Source of the DNA: Gallionella sp. | GTDB lineage: Bacteria; Pseudomonadota; Gammaproteobacteria; Burkholderiales; Gallionellaceae | Assembly (NCBI GenBank): GCA_025350705.1 | Contig: JANXXH010000061.1 | Span: 1 to 54,345, forward strand | Direction: 5' to 3' | DNA length: 54,345 nucleotides | Shown here: one piece after another, positions 27,871 to 38,363 of the stretch | Numbering within the stretch: the stretch's first letter is position 1 | How the letters are laid out: every line of letters begins with the position of its first letter | The notes under the pieces: generated by a model | The model's database searches: none | Seen by the model: the letters and a program-made list of their open reading frames with translations, nothing else | What the model was told of the DNA's origin: nothing | Position numbers and translations under genes: made by a program

Positions 27871-28056
27871 TTACTCTTCATCTAGCAACTGACCTGCAAT
27901 GGCCCAATTCTCGTCGGGCAGTTCGTCAAATGCGATGTAGGTATACGATTTGGGTTTGTGCGCGATGCGTTCCAGCGTGTCGGTGATCTCGGCTGCGATC
28001 ATGGCTTTCTGTTCGCGGCTCAAGGTTCCCGCGATGCGGATGTTGACGTAAGGCAT
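27871..28056 (-). CDS. 4-oxalocrotonate tautomerase family protein
   Basis: A 61-aa tautomerase. After removal of the initiator Met, the catalytic Pro1 of MPYVNIRIAG becomes N-terminal, as in 4-OT enzymes. The ATG at 28056 is chosen for this reason. A longer frame from 28122 would bury the proline behind a hydrophobic stretch and is rejected. The substrate is unknown. A truncated copy of its 3' end follows downstream. Confidence 0.85.
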   Translation of the reverse strand: MPYVNIRIAGTLSREQKAMIAAEITDTLERIAHKPKSYTYIAFDELPDENWAIAGQLLDEE

Positions 28057-28163
28057 GCGATGCTCCAAATAAAAAAGTGACGCGATACTATAAAGTATAT
28101 AGACATTTACGCCCATTGCCATTATAAGCGCGGGCGTTATTCATTTTATTTTGCGAGACATTT

Positions 28164-31100
28164 TTGATCGTTAATACCGAGTTGTCACCGAGTGCCCTGC
28201 GTCGCAAAGCGCGGCTTGAATCCCTTGCGGAAATAGAATTTCCCGCCGATCTGCCGGTGGTGGCCAAGCGCGCCGATCTGGCGAGCGCCATCACGGACAA
28301 TCAGGTGGTGATCGTGTGTGGTGAAACCGGATCGGGCAAGACCACGCAGTTGCCGAAGATTTGCCTGACGCTGGGGCGCGGTGTGCTCGGCCTCATCGGC
28401 CACACGCAACCGCGTCGCGTGGCCGCGCGCACTGTGGCATCGCGCATCGCGTTTGAGCTGAAGACCGAGCTGGGCGGCGCGGTCGGTTTCAAGGTGCGCT
28501 TTAACGACAAAGTGTCGGCGGACACCAGTATCAAGCTGATGACCGACGGCATCCTGCTCGCCGAGATCCACAGCGACCCGCTGTTGAAGAATTACGACAC
28601 GTTGATCATCGACGAAGCGCATGAGCGCAGCCTCAACATCGACTTTCTGCTCGGTTACCTCAAGCAATTATTGCCGCGCCGCCCCGATCTCAAGCTCATC
28701 ATCACCTCCGCCACGCTGGATGCAGACCGCTTCGCCAGACATTTCGGCGCGGTGGTGGTCGAGGTGTCCGGGCGCAGTTATCCGGTCGAGACCCGCTATC
28801 GTCCACTGGAGGTCAGCGAGGAGGGCGAGACAGAAGACGTGCCGCAAGCAGTGAGTGCCGCGCTGGACGAGCTGGCCGCAGGCGGCTTGCGCGGCGATGT
28901 GCTGGTGTTCCTGCCCGGCGAGCGCGAGATACGCGACACGGCGGAAGCGTTGCGGAAGCACCATCCTAAAGGAATAGAAGTGCTTCCGTTGTTTTCGCGC
29001 TTGTCGGCGGCAGAGCAGGACAAGGTGTTCAAGACCGGCGGACAGCGGCGTGTGGTGCTGGCGACCAACGTCGCGGAGACTTCGCTGACCGTGCCCAACA
29101 TCGGCTATGTGATCGACTGCGGTCTGGCGCGGGTGAATCGCTACAGCATCCGCCAGAAGGTCGAGCAGTTGCACATCGAGAAGATATCGAGGGCTTCAGC
29201 CAACCAGCGTGCGGGACGTTGCGGACGCGTGATGAGCGGCGTGTGCATACGCCTGTACGAAGAAGAAGATTTTTTGCAGCGCGTGGAATTCACCGACCCG
29301 GAAATTTTCCGCGTTTCCTTGGCGACCGTCATCCTGCGCATGAGCGCGCTGGAGCTGGGGGCTGGCCGCGACACGTTACTGGCGGAGCCAGCCGATTGCG
29401 GGAGCGGCCGCCTCGTAGCCCCTCCAGCACCAGAGGGCTCCGCCACACCGTCTCGGGGCTACGACATCGCAGAATTTCCGTTCATCGAGCCGCCCACGCC
29501 GCGCATGATCGCGGACGGTTATCAGTTGCTTTCAGAATTAAATGCGATTGATGAAGCGCGCCAACTAACACCGTTGGGCCACGAACTAGCCAAGTTGCCG
29601 CTCGACCCGAAGATCGCGCGTCTGTTGCTTGCAGGTCGGCAATATCACTGCCTGACAGAGATTCTGATCATCGCAAGTGCGCTGTCGGTGCAGGACCCGC
29701 GCGATCGTCCGCTCGACAGGCAGGAGGCGGCGGATGCGGCGCATAAACGGTTCGCTGATGAGCGCTCTGATTTTCTCGCTTACCTGAAGATATGGGCGTG
29801 GTTCGAGCAAGCTGTCTCACACAAGCAATCCAATCGTTTACTGGCAGAGGAGTGCCGCAAGAATTTTCTGTCGCCGCTGCGGCTGCGCGAGTGGCGCGAG
29901 CTACATCAGCAATTGCACGCGCAGGTAGCTGAGATGGGCATGCGAGAGGGCGTAAAACGTTTGCCCGGGCACCCGAATGAGCAACCCGCGACCTACGAAC
30001 AGATCCACAAAGCCCTGCTGTGCGGCCTGCTCGGCAACATCGGCATGAAGAGCCTGGAGAGCAATGAATATCTGGGTGCGCGCGGCATCAAGTTCATCAT
30101 CGCATCGAATTCGGTGCTGGCGAAAAAGGGCACGAAGTGGGTGATGGCGGGTGAGCTGATCGAGACGCAACGCTTGTATGCGCGTTGTGTGGCGCGCATC
30201 GAGCCGGAGTGGCTGGAGGAAACCGGCGCGCATCTGATCAAGCGGCATAATTACGATCCGCATTGGGAGAAAAAAGCCGCGCAGGTCGTGGCTTACGAGC
30301 GCAGCACGCTGCATGGCTTGTTGCTCAACCCGAAGAAGCGCGTGCACTACGGACCGATGAATGCGGCCGAATCGCGCGAGGTGTTCATACGCCAGGCGCT
30401 GGTCGGCGGCGAGTTCGAGACGCGCGCGCCGTTTTTCGCGCACAACCGGAAACTGATCGCCGACATAGAAGCGCTGGAACATAAATCGCGCCGCCCCGAT
30501 GTGCTGGTGGATGACGAGTTGATCTTTGCTTTCTACGACAGCCGTATTCCCGCAGATATTTATAACGGTGCGGCCTTCGAACATTGGCGCAAGGAGGCGG
30601 AGCGCGACGATGCGAGACTGCTGTACCTGAAAAAAGACGACCTGATGCGCCACGAGGCGGCGGGCATCACCACCGACCAGTTCCCGCCGAATCTGAAAAT
30701 CGACAACGTCAGCTTTGCGCTGAGCTACAACTTCTCGCCGGGCAAGAACGATGACGGCATCACCCTTACCGTGCCGCTGGCGTTGATCAATCAAATGAGT
30801 GCTCCGCGCTGCGAATGGCTGATTCCGGGCATCCTGGCGGAGAAGATCACGCAACTCATTAAGACACTGCCGCAGAAATTGCGCCGCCATCTGGTGCCGG
30901 TGCCGGAATTCGCTGCGGCATTCTGCCGCGAAGTGCCCGCATCCAACTCGCCGTTGTTGCAGGCCCTGGTGCGCTACATTCGTGAGCAGAGGCAGCTTGA
31001 CGTCCCGCTGGATGCGTTTCGCCTTGAACAGTTGCCGCCGCACCTGCTGATGAATTTCCGCGTCGTGGACGAGCATGGCCGGCAACTCGGCATGTCGCGC

Positions 31101-32042
31101 AATTTTGCGTCATTGCACGCCGAACTATCACCGCGTGTTTCACACGTTGTTGTTAAAGCGGCTGCGGCGGATGAAAAAGGCGAAGCCGTTTCAGAACAGC
31201 GGTACACCTCGTGGAGTTTTGGTGATTTTGTCGAGACCCGCGAGGGGAAGCGTGCCGGGCAAATCGTCACGCTTTACAACGTACTGGTGGATGAAGGCGA
31301 AGCGATCGTGCTGCGGGCCTTCGATACCCGCGATGTGGCACAGGCTGCGCACCGCGGCGGCTTGCGCCGTTTGTTCATGTTGTTGCTCAAGGAGCAAGTG
31401 AAGTATCTGGAAAAGAACCTGCCCGATGCGCAACGGCTGGGCATGTTATTTATGCCATTTGGTACACAGCAGGAATTGCAGCAGCAGATACTCGCGATGA
31501 CTTTCGAGCGTTGCTGCCTGAACGATCCGTTGCCTGCAAACGAAGCAGAATTTGCCGTGCGTGGCAAAGAAGCGAAAACCCGCCTGCTGCTGATTGCGCA
31601 GGAAATCGCGCGACTGGTGCTTAACGTACTATCCGAATACCAGGCGGTGCAGAAGGCATTGCCGCAGCTCAAAACACATACCCAAGCATTTCAGGACGTG
31701 CGAGCCCAGCTAGAATGGCTGCTGCACAAGCGTTTTATCGCCGATACGCCGTATGAACGCTTGCAGCATGTGCCGCGTTACCTCAAGGCGATCAATCAGC
31801 GCATCGAAAAACTGCGTAGCAACCCGGCGCGCGACGCGCAGTGCATGGCGCAGATGCAGCCGTTGACGCAGGCTTGGCAGAAGTTGCGTCAGGCGCAGCA
31901 GGGCAAGAGCGATCCGCGCGTGGACGAGTTTGCCTGGTTGTTACAGGAACTGCGCGTGTCGCTGTTCGCGCAGGAATTGAAAACACCGGTGATCGTGTCG
32001 GTGAAACGGCTGGAGAAGGTGCTGGCGGGGATCAGAAGTTGA
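28164..32042 (+). CDS. hrpA: ATP-dependent RNA helicase HrpA
   Basis: A DEAH-box helicase of 1292 aa, the usual HrpA size. Helicases of this type help to rescue stalled ribosomes and process mRNA. Walker A is GETGSGKTTQLPK (residues ~53-65), then DEAHERSLNIDFLL, ITSATLDADRFARHF and NQRAGRCGRVMSGVCIRLY. The OB-fold and long C-terminal region follow. A TTG at 28164 is the likely start, but its ribosome binding site is weak, so the true start is uncertain. A ~30-residue insertion (residues ~410-435, PADCGSGRLVAPPAPEGSAT) encoded by a palindrome interrupts the conserved LG...IEPP region. The last 67 bases are repeated 1.7 kb downstream. Confidence 0.93.
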   Translation: MIVNTELSPSALRRKARLESLAEIEFPADLPVVAKRADLASAITDNQVVIVCGETGSGKTTQLPKICLTLGRGVLGLIGHTQPRRVAARTVASRIAFELKTELGGAVGFKVRFNDKVSADTSIKLMTDGILLAEIHSDPLLKNYDTLIIDEAHERSLNIDFLLGYLKQLLPRRPDLKLIITSATLDADRFARHFGAVVVEVSGRSYPVETRYRPLEVSEEGETEDVPQAVSAALDELAAGGLRGDVLVFLPGEREIRDTAEALRKHHPKGIEVLPLFSRLSAAEQDKVFKTGGQRRVVLATNVAETSLTVPNIGYVIDCGLARVNRYSIRQKVEQLHIEKISRASANQRAGRCGRVMSGVCIRLYEEEDFLQRVEFTDPEIFRVSLATVILRMSALELGAGRDTLLAEPADCGSGRLVAPPAPEGSATPSRGYDIAEFPFIEPPTPRMIADGYQLLSELNAIDEARQLTPLGHELAKLPLDPKIARLLLAGRQYHCLTEILIIASALSVQDPRDRPLDRQEAADAAHKRFADERSDFLAYLKIWAWFEQAVSHKQSNRLLAEECRKNFLSPLRLREWRELHQQLHAQVAEMGMREGVKRLPGHPNEQPATYEQIHKALLCGLLGNIGMKSLESNEYLGARGIKFIIASNSVLAKKGTKWVMAGELIETQRLYARCVARIEPEWLEETGAHLIKRHNYDPHWEKKAAQVVAYERSTLHGLLLNPKKRVHYGPMNAAESREVFIRQALVGGEFETRAPFFAHNRKLIADIEALEHKSRRPDVLVDDELIFAFYDSRIPADIYNGAAFEHWRKEAERDDARLLYLKKDDLMRHEAAGITTDQFPPNLKIDNVSFALSYNFSPGKNDDGITLTVPLALINQMSAPRCEWLIPGILAEKITQLIKTLPQKLRRHLVPVPEFAAAFCREVPASNSPLLQALVRYIREQRQLDVPLDAFRLEQLPPHLLMNFRVVDEHGRQLGMSRNFASLHAELSPRVSHVVVKAAAADEKGEAVSEQRYTSWSFGDFVETREGKRAGQIVTLYNVLVDEGEAIVLRAFDTRDVAQAAHRGGLRRLFMLLLKEQVKYLEKNLPDAQRLGMLFMPFGTQQELQQQILAMTFERCCLNDPLPANEAEFAVRGKEAKTRLLLIAQEIARLVLNVLSEYQAVQKALPQLKTHTQAFQDVRAQLEWLLHKRFIADTPYERLQHVPRYLKAINQRIEKLRSNPARDAQCMAQMQPLTQAWQKLRQAQQGKSDPRVDEFAWLLQELRVSLFAQELKTPVIVSVKRLEKVLAGIRS
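29413..29464 (+). repeat. In-frame palindromic insertion in hrpA
   Basis: TCGTAGCCCC (29413-29422) and GGGGCTACGA (29455-29464) form a perfect 10-bp inverted repeat with a 32-base loop. The encoded segment has no counterpart in typical HrpA proteins at this position. The reading frame is kept on both sides. Confidence 0.65.
31971..32037 (+). repeat. hrpA 3'-end direct repeat, copy 1 (in the gene)
   Basis: These 67 bases, encoding QELKTPVIVSVKRLEKVLAG and the next two residues, recur at 33698-33764 with only four substitutions, all synonymous in the hrpA frame. Confidence 0.9.
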
Positions 32043-32159
32043 CTGTGTTTTCGATGGTGATTGTGCCTATAATTCGGCACACGCATTTATAGCTTGACTA
32101 TTTTCAATAGTGCGGACCGGAGATCCCGCCCAATAACTGTAAAAGCCCAGTCTGAGTAT

Positions 32160-32698
32160 ATGACCTTACACCTAGATATCAATATCCAATTTGGTACACC
32201 AATTGATCGTCAGTATCTACTGGGTCTCACTCGTTCCCCCGACCTCGGAGTGAACTCGCATGTCGTTTACACCTACTCCCTAGTTGAAGAATCGGTGGGC
32301 TATCCAAACAGAGAAGGGATGGTTGTCTATATTGGTGAGGCAGGTAGGTCAACCGAACCAACCGGGAAGAGGTTCGGACAGCATATCAGCACAAAGGCCG
32401 ACGAGGGGGCGACTCTGGGACGATATATGCTCTGTCGCGTTACTACTGGCTAGGAAAGAAATTGCGGCTGCGGATAGTCTTACTGCCAAATAGGAAGGAA
32501 AGGAAACAATTGGAGCGGAAATTGCTAAATATTCATGTGAAAGAGTACGGCGCTTTACCAATATGCCAAGGCACCACTGGTGAGAACTTCAAAACGAGCG
32601 CATTGGCTTCAATGCGCGTAACTGATGAGCAATTTGCCTATGCAGCTGAGCTTCTAACACTTCACTCAAGTGGGACGCAAAAGCACGTTGCCTCTTAA
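32160..32698 (+). pseudogene. GIY-YIG-like gene split by a frameshift
   Basis: The first part from ATG 32160 reads HVVYTYSLVEE, VVYIGEAGR and GKRFGQHIS, which resembles the start of a GIY-YIG nuclease-like domain. It stops at 32453. From 32447 the -1 frame continues with YYWLGKKLRLRIVLLPNRKE, then ERKLLNIHVKEYGALPICQG, and stops at 32698. Joined, the two give one ~180-aa protein. Base use is AT-richer than hrpA. It lies in the 1.7-kb insertion behind hrpA. The family assignment is tentative. Confidence 0.5.
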
Positions 32699-32737
32699 CT
32701 CCATATTAAATTTCTCAGAACAAGTACAATATTGACC

Positions 32738-33301
32738 ATGAAATCAATCTTCCTAACCTTAGTAATAAGTGTTGGTGTGTCGGGATGCGCTGTATCAACT
32801 CAGCGATATTACGCAGTCCCAGATAACACCCCACTTCTTAAACAATTCGCAGAACGAAAGGTTCGGATTGAACCGTTTAAGTTTGCGGCTGAATTTGATT
32901 CAGTATGCAGAGGTTTTACAAGGATTACGCCCCCGATAAACATGACGTTTGAAGAATACTTTCAGCGCGCACTGGCAGACGAATTAAAAACAGCTGGAAT
33001 CTATGAAGAGAATAATCCAAATGTTGTCCTCACGGGAACAATTGATAAGCTCGAATATTCGTCGGGAAGTGCCTTGAGTAATGGCAATTGGGGTATAGGA
33101 TTAAATCTTGTTTCTTCTAACGGCCAATCCTTATATATGTTCGAAATGTATTCCTTCGACAGCGTTTGGGAGGCGGACTCAGGATGCAGACGCGTCGCGG
33201 ATGCATTTCTCCCTGCAGTTCAAAGCCTAATCACAAAAATCCTTAAAGCTGAGTCCTTTCGAAAGCTACTTGTGCAGTCGGAAAAAATGGGTAAAAAATA
33301 A
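32738..33301 (+). CDS. Putative lipoprotein of unknown function
   Basis: A 187-aa protein with a lipoprotein signal (MKSIFLTLVISVGVSGC, lipid cysteine at 17). The ATG at 32738 is preferred over a TTG six bases upstream. The mature part contains alternating strands (NVVLTGTIDKLEY, GIGLNLVSSNGQSLYMFEMY) but no family I recognise. It is AT-rich and part of the insertion between the two hrpA 3' ends, so it is probably foreign cargo. Confidence 0.7.
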   Translation: MKSIFLTLVISVGVSGCAVSTQRYYAVPDNTPLLKQFAERKVRIEPFKFAAEFDSVCRGFTRITPPINMTFEEYFQRALADELKTAGIYEENNPNVVLTGTIDKLEYSSGSALSNGNWGIGLNLVSSNGQSLYMFEMYSFDSVWEADSGCRRVADAFLPAVQSLITKILKAESFRKLLVQSEKMGKK

Positions 33302-33520
33302 GTCTAAGAACTTTAGTAAGAACCCGCTCGAAACTACGGCTTCGAATAAGTTGGACGACCGTAACGTGTTGAAAGCCGCCCTTTACTTTCGTTAAAGGGC
33401 CTGCCCGAAAGCGAAACTTCAAAGAAGTGAGACTATTTCTTGCCAGTGCCCAGATCACTTCCTCTGGCACGCCACTTCAAGGTGGGCTGCAAGCAAAACC
33501 TGAGCCCATCTTATGGCTGC

Positions 33521-33694
33521 TCACGCCAAATCAACCAGCAGGCATTTCACTTTGGCAAACGAGAGCAGCTCGCGCAGGCGTTGTTCATTGCCTCCGGTTG
33601 TTTCCATCACCGGCAAGTGTGTCACACCGGTTTCGGTGAAGATCTCCAGCAAATCCCTGACATTCGCTTTCTTGATGTCCTTGATATCGGCCAC
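33521..33694 (-). pseudogene. C-terminal remnant of a CBS-domain protein
   Basis: The minus strand reads VADIKDIKKANVRDLLEIF, then TETGVTHLPVME, LRELLSFAKVKCLL and a stop codon. This has the rhythm of the last half of a CBS domain protein. There is no start or first half. It ends four bases from the second copy of the hrpA 3' end, at the right border of the insertion. No other gene is seen in the 518 bases between the lipoprotein gene and the glycosyltransferase. Confidence 0.5.
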
Positions 33695-33697
33695 GCT

Positions 33698-33764
33698 CAA
33701 GAGCTGAAAACGCCGGTGATCGTGTCGGTGAAACGGCTGGAGAAGGTGCTGGCGGGGATCAGAA
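33698..33764 (+). repeat. hrpA 3'-end direct repeat, copy 2 (free-standing)
   Basis: Matches 31971-32037 at 63 of 67 positions. After it the frame reads one Asn, one Arg and a TAG stop, whereas in the real gene it ends with one Ser and TGA. It is not attached to a helicase gene. Confidence 0.9.
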
Positions 33765-33819
33765 ATCGATAGTCGCAGAGAGAGGCAAGATTTGATTCGT
33801 ACGAGGTGACTTCGTCGCC

Positions 33820-34902
33820 CTAATGTTTCCCTTCCAGTAGCAGTTCAAACTGCCGTGCAATAACCGGTGCGCTGAATTGTCGTGTTACCCAGGCACGCCC
33901 CTGCTCTTTTATTCGCCCACGCAATTGCTCATCACCAGCCATGGCAAGGATAGCGTCGCGCCATACGGGAATATCGCCAGGGGGAAGTAGTTGACCGGCG
34001 ATGCCGGGCTCGAGTGTTTCGGGAATCCCGCCATGGAAGCTGCCCAACACGGGCAAGTCGCAGGCTTGTGCTTCGATGGAGACGCGCCCAAAAGTTTCGG
34101 ACCTTAGCGAGGGTATGGCAAAAATGTCCATCGCGGCGTAGTAGGGCCGCACATCGGCAGTCCATTCGTGAATGATATGGCGAGTAGCGAAGCTGCTGTT
34201 GCGGAGGTGTGCCATGAATTCTGCGGAGTGGGGGCCTTTGCCCACCCACAATGCCTTGAGCTTGGGCAAGCTGGCCATGGCCTGGTTAACGGCATCGGCC
34301 AGGACAAAGATACCCTTGTCGTGATGCAAGGCGCCGACAAATCCGAGCACGATGTCATCTTCCTTTAAGCCCAAGGCCTCGCGGGTGGCGTGACGCAACA
34401 GCGGGTCGGGACGGAAATAATCCAGGTCGAGAGGATTATAAAGAACTTGAATACGAGACGAAGGGATGCCATAAGCGATGAAGCAATCGCGCATGTAGCC
34501 GGAGATAACAATGAAACGGTCGGCCAGTCGCGGGATGAAATAACGGGTGGCAGGACGCAGGGGAAAATCCATGTGTTTGAACAGAGCCAGCTTGATTCGC
34601 AGACCGCGTGCAATGAGAGCCAGAGGCCAGTATTCCTTGCTGAAGCTGCCGATGATCCAGTCGGGGTGATACTCCCGGCTTGCTTTCAAAACGGCACGGA
34701 TGCCGCGAGGATCGAAGGCATTTCTGAAAATGCCGTTGTAAAGTTTCACGCCATGCCCTGACAGGCCTATGTGTATCGGTGAACCCGGATAGACCACGGC
34801 AGCTACATTATGTCCTGCCGCAAGCATCGCCAGCGCAAGGGTAACAAAGTGGCTTTCAGTGCCGCCGCCGCCGCGGTTAGTGCCAACGAAGAGCAATCTC
34901 AT
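33820..34902 (-). CDS. Glycosyltransferase, GT4/GT-B type
   Basis: A 360-aa cytoplasmic glycosyltransferase with a GT-B fold. The N-terminal FVGTNRGGGGTESHFVTLAL is the acceptor-side glycine loop. The C-terminal half has GFVGALHHDKGIFVLADA, ALWVGKGP and PSLRSETFGRVSIEAQACDLPV, the nucleotide-sugar E-x7-E region of GT4 enzymes. It overlaps the upstream deacetylase gene by four bases, so both are made together, probably for a surface polysaccharide or lipopolysaccharide. The sugar is unknown. Confidence 0.9.
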   Translation of the reverse strand: MRLLFVGTNRGGGGTESHFVTLALAMLAAGHNVAAVVYPGSPIHIGLSGHGVKLYNGIFRNAFDPRGIRAVLKASREYHPDWIIGSFSKEYWPLALIARGLRIKLALFKHMDFPLRPATRYFIPRLADRFIVISGYMRDCFIAYGIPSSRIQVLYNPLDLDYFRPDPLLRHATREALGLKEDDIVLGFVGALHHDKGIFVLADAVNQAMASLPKLKALWVGKGPHSAEFMAHLRNSSFATRHIIHEWTADVRPYYAAMDIFAIPSLRSETFGRVSIEAQACDLPVLGSFHGGIPETLEPGIAGQLLPPGDIPVWRDAILAMAGDEQLRGRIKEQGRAWVTRQFSAPVIARQFELLLEGKH

Positions 34903-35663
34903 CCGCGTTTGTCTTCGTAAGAGGTGAATAATTTTATCAGGAACATCTGGAGGAAGTGACTTCCAACCACCAGTATCCGCCGCAATTGCATCAGGTCATC
35001 GCCCGGGTTCGCGCGGCCACGTCGAGTCGTGGTTGCGGCACTGTATCCGGCGTGCCTGACTGCCGCCTCCACTCTCGTATCGTGGTCACCATAGGGGTAG
35101 CAAAACTGCGTGACGGGCGCGCCGATGAGCGCTTCCATGTCGCTTTTGCTGCCAGCGATTTCGGCAAGCAATTCGGCATCGGTGCAATTTGTTAAACGCG
35201 GGTGAGTGCGGGAATGCGCGCCTACCTCCATGCCGGCGGCGTGCCATTCTTTCACCTGAGCGTTACTCATCAGCGGCTTGCTCACATTCATGGCGGCAGC
35301 GTCCCAGTCGTTATATTGCCCGGTGCGTCCGCTCACCACATAACAGGTGGCGCTGAAGTGATTGGCGCGCAGCGCGGGCAGCGCATTCTCTATGGCATCG
35401 ACATAACCATCGTCTATCGTGATGACCGCAACCCGCCCCGTTTTTTCGCCGCGCAAATAAGGCATCGCAGCGGACATGGAAAGACCTTGAAATCCCAACG
35501 CGCGCAACACACGCATTTGCCGCGCGAAGGCGCCGGTGCGCACATAAAGGCTGCGCAGTCTCGCGCCTTCGGGGGGTTGCCCGATATTGTGATACATCAG
35601 AATGGGAACAGGGTTCACAGATTTTGTGGTTTTGATCTCAGAGCCAAGACTCAAGATTAACAT
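34899..35663 (-). CDS. Polysaccharide deacetylase (NodB homology domain)
   Basis: A 254-aa carbohydrate esterase-4-like protein. VPILMYHNIG opens the domain, VITIDDGYVD carries the catalytic and metal-binding aspartates, EVGAHSRTHPRL the two metal histidines, and FCYPYGDHD the substrate loop. No clear signal peptide is seen, though the start is not certain. It is co-transcribed with the overlapping glycosyltransferase gene and may trim N-acetyl groups from a surface glycan. Confidence 0.9.
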   Translation of the reverse strand: MLILSLGSEIKTTKSVNPVPILMYHNIGQPPEGARLRSLYVRTGAFARQMRVLRALGFQGLSMSAAMPYLRGEKTGRVAVITIDDGYVDAIENALPALRANHFSATCYVVSGRTGQYNDWDAAAMNVSKPLMSNAQVKEWHAAGMEVGAHSRTHPRLTNCTDAELLAEIAGSKSDMEALIGAPVTQFCYPYGDHDTRVEAAVRHAGYSAATTTRRGRANPGDDLMQLRRILVVGSHFLQMFLIKLFTSYEDKRG

Positions 35664-35833
35664 ATCAAGCGTTGATCGTTGCTTGATGGATGACTCTGCT
35701 GAATGTAATCGAGAATTGCAGCCTATGTCGAGTCAGTCGCAGATTGATAAAATGCTTAGTCATATCTGTGAGGCCGCCTATCTGCCTACGGTATAATCAG
35801 TGCAATTCTGTCTGGCAAGGAAAATAGAAAATA

Positions 35834-38104
<2,271 letters not shown>

Positions 38105-38116
38105 AGGAATAATAAG

Positions 38117-38356
38117 ATGCCAATGAACACACAGGAAGCCGCAATGTTGCGCGAAGAGTTCGAGATGATGATGCAGGAGCGCTCAAGGTTGCTCAAGGTG
38201 GTGGGTGCGGCTGCGGTGCTGGTGGCGAATACCGATGCCGGAACTTTGCCGATAGCGGTGGTGGATGCGGCCGATCAGTTGTCTGAGGCGCTGAATGCCT
38301 TGCCCGAAGAGACGTTGAAAGATGCGCTGGAATCGGTGCAGGCTGAAGTCGAATAG
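38117..38356 (+). CDS. Small conserved-looking protein of unknown function
   Basis: A 79-aa acidic protein beginning 12 bases after maeB with AGAGGAATAATAAG upstream. It is predicted to be mostly helical (LREEFEMMMQERSRLLKVVG, AADQLSEALNALPEETLKDA) with no membrane segment or cysteine. I do not recognise the family. Its position between maeB and the patatin gene suggests a shared transcript. Confidence 0.7.
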   Translation: MPMNTQEAAMLREEFEMMMQERSRLLKVVGAAAVLVANTDAGTLPIAVVDAADQLSEALNALPEETLKDALESVQAEVE

Positions 38357-38363
38357 GGCGCGA

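Noticed and set aside
29901-31085. Long antisense open frame opposite hrpA (394 codons)
   Set aside because: Composition is that of a shadow frame (His/Arg/Gln-rich, no domain), and hrpA is certain here.
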